A stretch of 64,000 nt of DNA from Trachythela sp. YZ-2020 (Eukaryota > Cnidaria > Anthozoa > Malacalcyonacea > Clavulariidae). The stretch covers positions 1,865,001 to 1,929,000 of the forward strand of contig JADLSH010000076.1 in assembly GCA_016169945.1 (NCBI GenBank), written 5' to 3'. How positions within the stretch are numbered: the first letter of the stretch is position 1; each line of letters begins with the position of its first letter. Below, piece after piece: positions 58,044-64,000 of this stretch. The position numbers and the translations under genes were made by a program. The notes beneath the pieces were generated by a model. It saw nothing but the letters and a program-made list of their open reading frames with translations. It did no database searches and was not told where the DNA came from.

Positions 58044-58297
58044 TTAAGTGTTTTGTGGTCAAGTGCATGCGTAGTTGCAACACAGCAATGGCCGTTCATG
58101 ATTTCGAAACACGAGGAAGCCTGAACTTTGGAGAGGTTGTACTTCAATTTGTGCAACTATTTCGCTTGGGGGGAAGTGGATTCTAACTAAGTACGTTCTA
58201 ATCTATTGATTCATGTAAAAATTTTGTAGTTACACGAGGGGTGCTACGGAATCTGTTTTCTAAGCATATTTTCGACCCTCATCCTACGGCCTATTAA

Positions 58298-59663
58298 GCA
58301 CATCCTCTGTCTTTGTCTGATCTAAAGCTTTGTATTTTGCTCTCTTATTCTCTAATAGTTTCTGTTTTTGTTCTTCTCCCATTGTCCTTTTATAATTCAA
58401 ATTTTTATTAAGCACTTCCTCTTTCTTTGTCTGATCTAAAACTTTGTATTTTTCTCTCTTATTCTCTAATAGTTTCTGTTTTTGTTCTGAAGCTTTGTAT
58501 TTCATTTGTCTTTTTTCTAGCTTTTGTTTCTTTAAAGCAGGTTCAATGGTGTCATTAATATAGTTTTCTCTGTGTTTTTTCATAATCCTTTTTCTTTTAC
58601 AGTTACTCAATTCAGAAGAACAAGACAGAAATTGAATTTCATAATTTACAATTTCCTCCTTGAGTTTGGTGTTTGCTAAATTAAAGATAGCCTCGACTAA
58701 AGTGTGTTTGTCTTTTATGTTCTTGATATAATGTATACTAGGTGGGCTATGATCTCCATCATATGCTAATATTGAGTATGACTTTTCTTCAATGTTCGAT
58801 GGAAGATACAAGAAATACAATAACCTCCAAGCCAAATTAAAAAACCTGTGTTTTCATCACAATAACATATAACACTTGCAATGTTTAATTTGCTTTCTGC
58901 ATTGTCATTAACTACTCCTTGGTAATTAGCTTGGAATTGTATGTGAACTTTTTGTGGTAGATCACTTGAAGACCAAGTATTTACGCCAGTATTATTATAA
59001 AATGTAGTGCCAAAGTAAACAACTGCAGATACTGTATTTGAATCCCAGTAATTACATGGTTTAATAATGGAATAACAAATTGAATATAATGAAATTGCAC
59101 AACACTGTCTACACAAGCAGAAAGCATCAGTAGTTTTAATTTTTTGTGAGGCATTACCTGATAGGTAAGTATTTCCAATATTGTTGTTTAAATTTTGGTC
59201 AACAGTGCTTTGTACTTCTTCAATATTAACAGCTCTTAGCTCAAACTGACTATTTTCACTGTATAAAGACTGGAAGTGCAAAATTACATGGTTAATAGTT
59301 GTTGCTTCTAAGGTACCTTTGTGGATGACTTCGGCCATAGATATCCTTTAAATGTGAGTCAAAACGTTTATATTTGCCATCATTGGTGGAAAATATACAA
59401 ACAGCATTGCAGTCAATTATTAATATAAATGCACAATAGTTTTCAACCAGGAGCAAGTCAAATGCTTCATGAAATGGCACACAGTACTGAAACCCTTCAA
59501 TAAAACTATCTCCGATTACCCTTCCACTATAGCTCTCACTGTACTCAAGATGATAATCTGTATCAAATACTGTTAATTGTGAAGGCAGGTCTGTAAACAA
59601 TAAAATTGATTGTCTTGCTAAACACGACAAATTTGAATATAGTTCATTACCAATATTCATTAT
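58298..59663 (-). pseudogene. Helitron N-terminal cysteine-peptidase-like modules and repeat linker
   Basis: ORF 59660-59292 reads GNELYSNLSCLARQSILLFTDLPSQLTVFD...FLIIDCNAVCIF and KRFDSHLKDIYG, the later part of a tegument/OTU-like cysteine peptidase (C76-type) known in cnidarian Helitrons; its catalytic-Cys start is not in the window. ORF 59338-58766 then shows DAFCLCRQCCAISLYSICYS (Cys in RQC), WDSNTV and DLPQKVHIQF, a second such module. ORF 58835-58298 continues to a basic part with repeated (Q)KQKLLENKRxKYKxLDQTK units. A -1 shift at ~59330 and one at ~58800 separate the ORFs. Confidence 0.65.
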
Positions 59664-59788
59664 TTATTTATTTATTTTGCCACAATAGTCGTGACAAGAC
59701 GTGTCTTCCAGAGCTCCTGAAATATACTATAACTCTATCATAATATTATAAATTTTTAGACGATAAACCAAAAGTATACTGCAATAGT
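59664..59788. promoter_or_regulatory. Divergent spacer between the Helitron start and the next gene
   Basis: About 125 bp between a minus-strand ATG (59660) and a plus-strand ATG (59789). It has AT-rich runs (ATTTATTTATTTATTT). It may carry promoter function for one or both, but no specific site is recognised. Confidence 0.25.
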
Positions 59789-60543
59789 ATGGCTTATAAT
59801 TTCTTTATCGAAGATTCTAAGCTTAGGTGGAGGGGAAACCTGGAAACATTAAAGTCTTTCATTGCCAACGAACTGAATTTAACGGGAAAATGGACTTCTC
59901 CTGGTGGCGACGTTAAAGCATTCACGAACGATAATGACTATATTACCGATGATGAAACCATTAAAATCAAATGGTATCAAGGCAAAAAGATATTAACTAT
60001 ACAGGGAGTCAAATCACAAGATATTGAAGACAAAATATGCGACGAAATGCAGAAAATTTCACACACAGGGGAAGGAGAATCGAAGGACGAGCAAGATAAT
60101 GTTTCCTTAGATCAAACCGCCCTAAACCAGACAGAACTCCAACATTTGCATAGTGAGAAGTTAATTGAAGCGATTAATGATATCAAAGTTCAAATTAAAA
60201 AGCTCAAAATTGATACTAAAGAAAACCAAACCTCTATATCCAAGCTGACGGCTCTATCTCAGTTGCACATCCGAAACCAGACGAAAGCTTTGAATTACAC
60301 AAGCTTCGCCAGGAAAATGAAGATTACCGATGCCAGAATGAAAATCTGCTGAGGGAAAATGCCGAAAAGATCGAACGCATGAACAACCTCGCATACATTC
60401 TATCGGATTTAAATACTAAAATTAAAATACTTGAAGATGAAAAGGCAAGCTTCACGCTGGGCACGAACGATGTTGACAACGCCGTAGTTGTTCAGCCGTC
60501 AGTATTTCTGACCGGCGGAGTTGCGTGGAGTACTTCATGTTAG
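59789..60543 (+). pseudogene. GKW-GG domain / coiled-coil protein of unknown function (frameshifted)
   Basis: The first ORF (59789-60352) starts with YNFFIEDSKLRWRGNLETLK, LNLTGKWTSPGGDVKAFTND and IKWYQGKKILTIQG, a small alpha/beta-looking domain. A long coiled coil follows (LIEAINDIKVQIKKLKIDTK). A shift near 60330 continues the coiled coil in another frame (RMNNLAYILSDLNTKIKILE) to a stop at 60541. I have seen such a W-x-SPGG...F domain plus coiled coil in multicopy cnidarian proteins, possibly ORF1-like products, but have no name for it. Confidence 0.5.
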
Positions 60544-60573
60544 CTAATTTAAAGTTATCTTTAACAAATTAAA

Positions 60574-61359
60574 ATGGCGTCTGCTAATTTGGATAATTTC
60601 AGTGTAGATCAAGTAATAAATATGGTTTTTGACGAGGGAGATGATTGTTTATCAAATGTAGTGAGTGAGGAATCTGAACTGGATGAGGCAGAAGAAAAAC
60701 CTGACGACCTACGAAGCTTTTTAAACAGTTTTAGTGGTGGAAACAATTTTAACAAGGACCTGTTTGTTGCCACTGCACAGAACTTATTGACTCCTCTTTT
60801 AAAGGCATGCTCATCGGAAGAAAATCAATTTGCTAAGATCTTGCTGGCTTCACGGATTAGTACAAAGTTATGTTTGGAAAGTGAATCTAACTTATGGATC
60901 GCCAGCATATATCGAAGACTGGCTGGAGCTAGGAGTGTAAGGCAACCGTTTCAAGGGCAAATTCATCGAGACATTCCTGTCGACGTTTTTAAGTCCTTGG
61001 CACGAGCAATCAAATTATGCAATCAAAAAGATTTTCGTGAACCATTCTGCTATGTAAAAGGGAACAGTAAAGGGATGGTTATTTCGCTTACTAAAAAATG
61101 TTTGGTGATAAAGTTGCTTTGTTTGTTGTCGGGGAAAACAGAAGAGTGTGTCACTTGTTCACTACAGAGAAAACTAGGAGGTCACAGGAAAGGTGTCGAG
61201 AGAAAGATTTTGGTTTCTTATGACAAGGATTTTGCTCTTGTGTACAATTTTAAGAAGGGACAGCTTTCTTTGTCATTTCACTATGGCGAATGGAATCCTT
61301 TTGGCTTTCCTATGCATACATGTCAATTAGATTTACAGTATCAGCCAGTTGAAGTTTGA
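60574..61359 (+). CDS. Single-exon ORF of 261 codons, unknown function
   Basis: Uninterrupted from ATG to TGA. The N-terminus is acidic (MVFDEGDDCL, SEESELDEAEEKPDDL). The middle part is helical and basic (LLTPLLKACSSEENQFAKIL, WIASIYRRLAGARSVRQPF). The C-terminal part has paired Cys (EECVTCSLQRKL) and a beta-rich end (FALVYNFKKGQLSLSFHYGE). No signal peptide or membrane segment. No family is recognised. It starts 30 bp after the preceding broken gene. Intactness amid decayed neighbours suggests a young or conserved gene. Confidence 0.6.
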   Translation: MASANLDNFSVDQVINMVFDEGDDCLSNVVSEESELDEAEEKPDDLRSFLNSFSGGNNFNKDLFVATAQNLLTPLLKACSSEENQFAKILLASRISTKLCLESESNLWIASIYRRLAGARSVRQPFQGQIHRDIPVDVFKSLARAIKLCNQKDFREPFCYVKGNSKGMVISLTKKCLVIKLLCLLSGKTEECVTCSLQRKLGGHRKGVERKILVSYDKDFALVYNFKKGQLSLSFHYGEWNPFGFPMHTCQLDLQYQPVEV

Positions 61360-62815
61360 GCAGACTAAAATATTCAAGTACTTTTTGTTTTGTTATATAT
61401 ACATGTTTGACTGTGAATGACACTTATTGTATAAAAAAGTAATGGGAATATTGTTTTATAACAATTTGGATGGTATTATTTCATGCTAAGGGGAAGATTA
61501 ATACTTGTGCAATTTTAATCCCAGGCTGAAATTGTGATGTGTGGCAACCAAGGCTGAAGATTCAGTCCCCCAGCCCGGGATTAGAATTGCCTTGGCATGT
61601 AGTCTGGCCCTTAGTCCATATTGTTTTTAAATATTCATGCAAGCACGATAGTGGACTAGGGTCCTTGTGTCCCTTACTGTACTTCACTAGCTAAAATTAC
61701 AGTGATGGATTTACTGGGGTGCCCCCCCTAGCCTTGGCCAGCGGGCTACATCGGGACGGGGGGTGCAAAAAGGCTAGCCTAATTTTCCTAATAAATGTAA
61801 TTAAAGATTTATTGGTGAAAAAATGAGAAACAACAAAATGAGTAATATTAATGCAACCATGGCAACAGTTTTAATAGTCAATTTTTCACTTTATCCAACC
61901 AAAAAGTCATGGTATAGTCATGAATAATAGCATGTTTTAAATACTCTATACTGATTTTCAGAATTCTGTATAATCTTACCTCCAAAATGCTGGAAATCGT
62001 GATTCTAGATTTCAAAATTTTCCCGGTAGAGCATGGACCCCCTAGAAGCAAACTGACCTCGGTTGATAACTCGTCCCAAGCAAAGCACCCCCACCCACCC
62101 CAATTAGAATTTACAAAATTTGAAAAAAGCAATCCAGACATTTAAAAGTTTAAATAAATCTTATTAACATTACATTCTTGATAAAAACATAATATAACAT
62201 GAAAATGCATTTATTCATAATAGACTTATACATGTATAACATGTGATAATGAAATTAAAGTTTTCTAAACATCTCTTGAATAGCCAATAAATATTTGTAA
62301 CTTTCTAATCTGTAATTCTAAAAAAATGACAAATTAGTGTCATTCAAGTTTTGGCATCATATGGCAAAAAAATTTGCTAAACAGTTATGACCGCCACATG
62401 TGTCTGACCGCCTCTTAAAGAGTATGGAATATACCATTCATTAAGTAAAGGAGTGTATTCTGTGTATCACTATAGTCAGGTTTATCGGATAGTAGTCAAA
62501 GAATTACCCATCCATGTTAGCAAATATGTTTTGTTGAAGAATCAATTCAGCAGCTAAGTGAAACAAGCTAAAGTTAGAGAAACATACTGAAGCTCAAGAA
62601 ACAAGCTGCAGTTATTAAACTAAAAGCAAGCATAAAATACACAACATATCAACAATTAATATTCAAAAAACTATGAGGGAGTTTCCAAGCCAATTTTCTA
62701 TCTTAGCCTGTTCTTATATAAAATAGCTTGCAATGCAAAGCTGTATATAAACCCTGGTAACTTTATTTGTCTTAATAATATGTATTATGACAACCAGCAG
62801 TAAAGCACCTCAAAG
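61360..62815. other. 1.45-kb non-coding interval
   Basis: AT-rich apart from a C/G-rich patch (61721-61765). A short paired stretch (ATTCAGTCCCCCAGCCCGGG, 61560-61579) was noted. No gene or repeat was assigned. Confidence 0.5.
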
Positions 62816-64000
62816 TTAACCAAGAGAAGCTTTCTTAACCTTTTCCTTCATAACCTGCCTCAACTGGTCACTGCAAAACACACATTCATCAGTTGCACCC
62901 ACTCTTTCCAATCCACAATAGCAAAAGGTTGGATCATCAGTAGCTCGCTTTGGTATATACCGGAGTTTGCATGAAGTTGCAGGCTTCTCTGTGTTATAAC
63001 CTCTCTCTACCGCCAAATCAGTGACATATATTCATGCAAAAAAATTTGCTCCCAACGGCATTTAAAATTTGTGTTCTTGCTATACCTGCTAATTGATATG
63101 TGCTTAGCTTCCCTCCCTTCCATGGAGTTCAAGCCCAAGCCCTTGCCATACTTGAATTTCATATCTGTTGTATGTGCTGGTATTATGATTCCTAAAGTCC
63201 ATGCTGTTGGATGGTGTGCAAGAAACATGTAATTTAGAATGAAATATGCCCTGCAATTTTTTTCAAGCTCATTTATCTGTTCATCGGTAATTTCAACTCG
63301 ACTGAATGCCGACACACAATCACGCAGGAGCAAGCATACATAGGCTAGAACATGTACAGTGAAACATGTTGAAGTACCTTTCTTTAAAAAAGGTCTCATA
63401 GCATCAATAAGAAACATGGAATTTTGCAAGAAGCATCTAGAATCCTGCCCAGTAAATCTGTAATCAAAACTTTTTCCTACTCTGTTGCTATCATCAAACC
63501 ACCTAACTATTTTGTTTGCCAAGCGGGTTAAATTACATCTGTTTCTCATTGTGCTGATGTACTTAGCTAATGGTGAGTTGCTTGGAACCTGTGCAAATGA
63601 TTTGACTGAATTCGGTAATTGTGATAATAGTAATACCTCACTTAAGAGATAGCGATGTGCGAGTGCGCATGCGTTATTTTTAAGGTGAAGGGGGTCTACA
63701 TGAATTCGATCAGCAAGTTTCCCGATAGGTGGCTCAAACTCTTGTCTACTATTCTTACTTCCAATAAAACTTGTTATCTTTGACCTCTTAGTTGACTCTG
63801 CTATGTTTTGCTTTTCAACCTTTTTCTTAAATGTTTCAACACATTTAGCTACTTCTTTCCTACTTGGATAGCTCCAAGGCTGCCAAGTGTTGTTTTTCTC
63901 TATCCCAAATGTTCCCTTCAAATTATTTGCATTATCAGTGGAGACATTGGCAAATGACGAGAAATATTTTGCACTGTTTCCTATCTCCCCACATAAAAAT
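62816..64000 (-). pseudogene. Repeat-type family protein (SMEGREAKH), 5' end beyond window
   Basis: Open from the right edge (LCGEIGNSAKYFSSF, ANVSTDNANNLKG) through the ORF 63921-63007: NTWQPWSYPSRKEVAKCVET, LADRIHVDPLHLKNNACALA, CFTVHVLAYVCLLLRDCV, AYFILNYMFLAHHPTAWTLG and LGLNSMEGREAKHISISRY, then CRWEQIFLHEYMSLIW. A 1-bp shift at ~63010 leads to ERGYNTEKPATSC and a Cys cluster (CYCGLERVGATDECVFC) ending at 62816. From memory this text belongs to multicopy invertebrate proteins, often read as transposon-derived; function unknown. The shift implies decay. Confidence 0.6.

Larger units (their letters stand above)
50890..58293 (-). mobile_element. 7.4-kb long-TIR transposon nested in the Helitron
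   Basis: The left arm (50890-51160) and right arm (58293-58048 plus 55618-55583, itself split by a Kolobok-like insert) are inverted copies of about 270 bp. Ends are CCGTGGGATGAGGGTCGAAA and its counterpart TTTTCGACCCTCATCCTACGG. TTAA lies at 50886-50889 and 58294-58297 (longer match ATTAAG), and the Helitron frame rejoins when it is removed (VLN / DFNYRKTMG). Inside is a spliced minus-strand gene starting at 55563, a LINE and MITEs. The TTAA could be a 4-bp target duplication, but the terminal bases do not align perfectly, so 3-6 bp is possible. Confidence 0.8.
46353..59663 (-). mobile_element. Helitron, minus strand, interrupted and truncated
   Basis: Coding order on the minus strand: cysteine-peptidase-like modules (59660-58766), basic linker (58765-58298 and 50885-50700), DUF6570-like region (50714-49728), Rep (49780-47836), Pif1-type helicase (47516-46353). 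A 7.4-kb transposon splits it between 50885 and 58298. It ends at 46353 inside the helicase, against the recombinase retroelement. The missing end was not found left of that element, so it was lost or lies elsewhere. No CTRR 3' hairpin is visible. Confidence 0.88.

Overview
The window looks like repeat-dense nuclear DNA of an early-branching metazoan. A cnidarian is my best guess and a sponge is possible. The evidence is AT-rich sequence, GT-AG introns, and a mix of DIRS-like, Penelope-like, L2/CR1-like, Helitron, Mutator-like, Kolobok-like and hAT elements, plus long-TIR elements whose proteins I associate with multicopy invertebrate families. No rRNA, tRNA, CRISPR or operon structure was seen, and I cannot point to one clearly single-copy host gene. 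The species call is inference.

Layout. 1-11.2 kb: a DIRS-type retrotransposon (RT, RNase H, tyrosine recombinase) is split by a 7.5-kb Mutator-like element (2481-9991, 10-bp target duplication). Smaller MITEs sit inside both. 12.2-15.2 kb: a 3-kb element with ~335-bp terminal inverted repeats carries an unclassified protein. 15.2-22.6 kb: sparse sequence holding a CACTA-like MITE, a Tc1/mariner fragment and an internally deleted endogenous HUH-Rep/SF3-helicase remnant. 22.7-29.5 kb: a spliced, partly decayed HECT-type gene on the minus strand and a decayed LINE on the plus strand share a 196-bp palindrome. 30.4-31.7 kb: a MITE and an OB-fold/zinc-ribbon (RPA-like) ORF.

33-39.3 kb: a rearranged cluster of Penelope-like elements (RT plus GIY-YIG endonuclease, in both orientations). 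It includes four hammerhead ribozymes, three of them in tandem ~280-310-bp units. 39.3-40.1 kb: a mariner-like MITE. 42.0-46.35 kb: a second tyrosine-recombinase retroelement (gag zinc knuckle, RT-RNase H, intact recombinase) with two predicted introns. It abuts a truncated Helitron.

46.35-59.66 kb: the Helitron (minus strand; cysteine-peptidase-like modules, DUF6570-like region, Rep, Pif1-type helicase) is interrupted by a 7.4-kb long-TIR element (50890-58293). That element in turn holds an L2-like LINE, a Harbinger-like MITE and a TTAA-flanked Kolobok-like transposon (55619-58043). 59.8-64 kb: two plus-strand ORFs of unknown role and, at the edge, part of another repeat-type protein family on the minus strand.

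Most genes here belong to transposons, and their relations are those of nested insertion rather than a shared pathway. The nesting gives a relative order of events: Helitron, then long-TIR element, then Kolobok-like element and LINE; and DIRS, then MULE, then MITEs.
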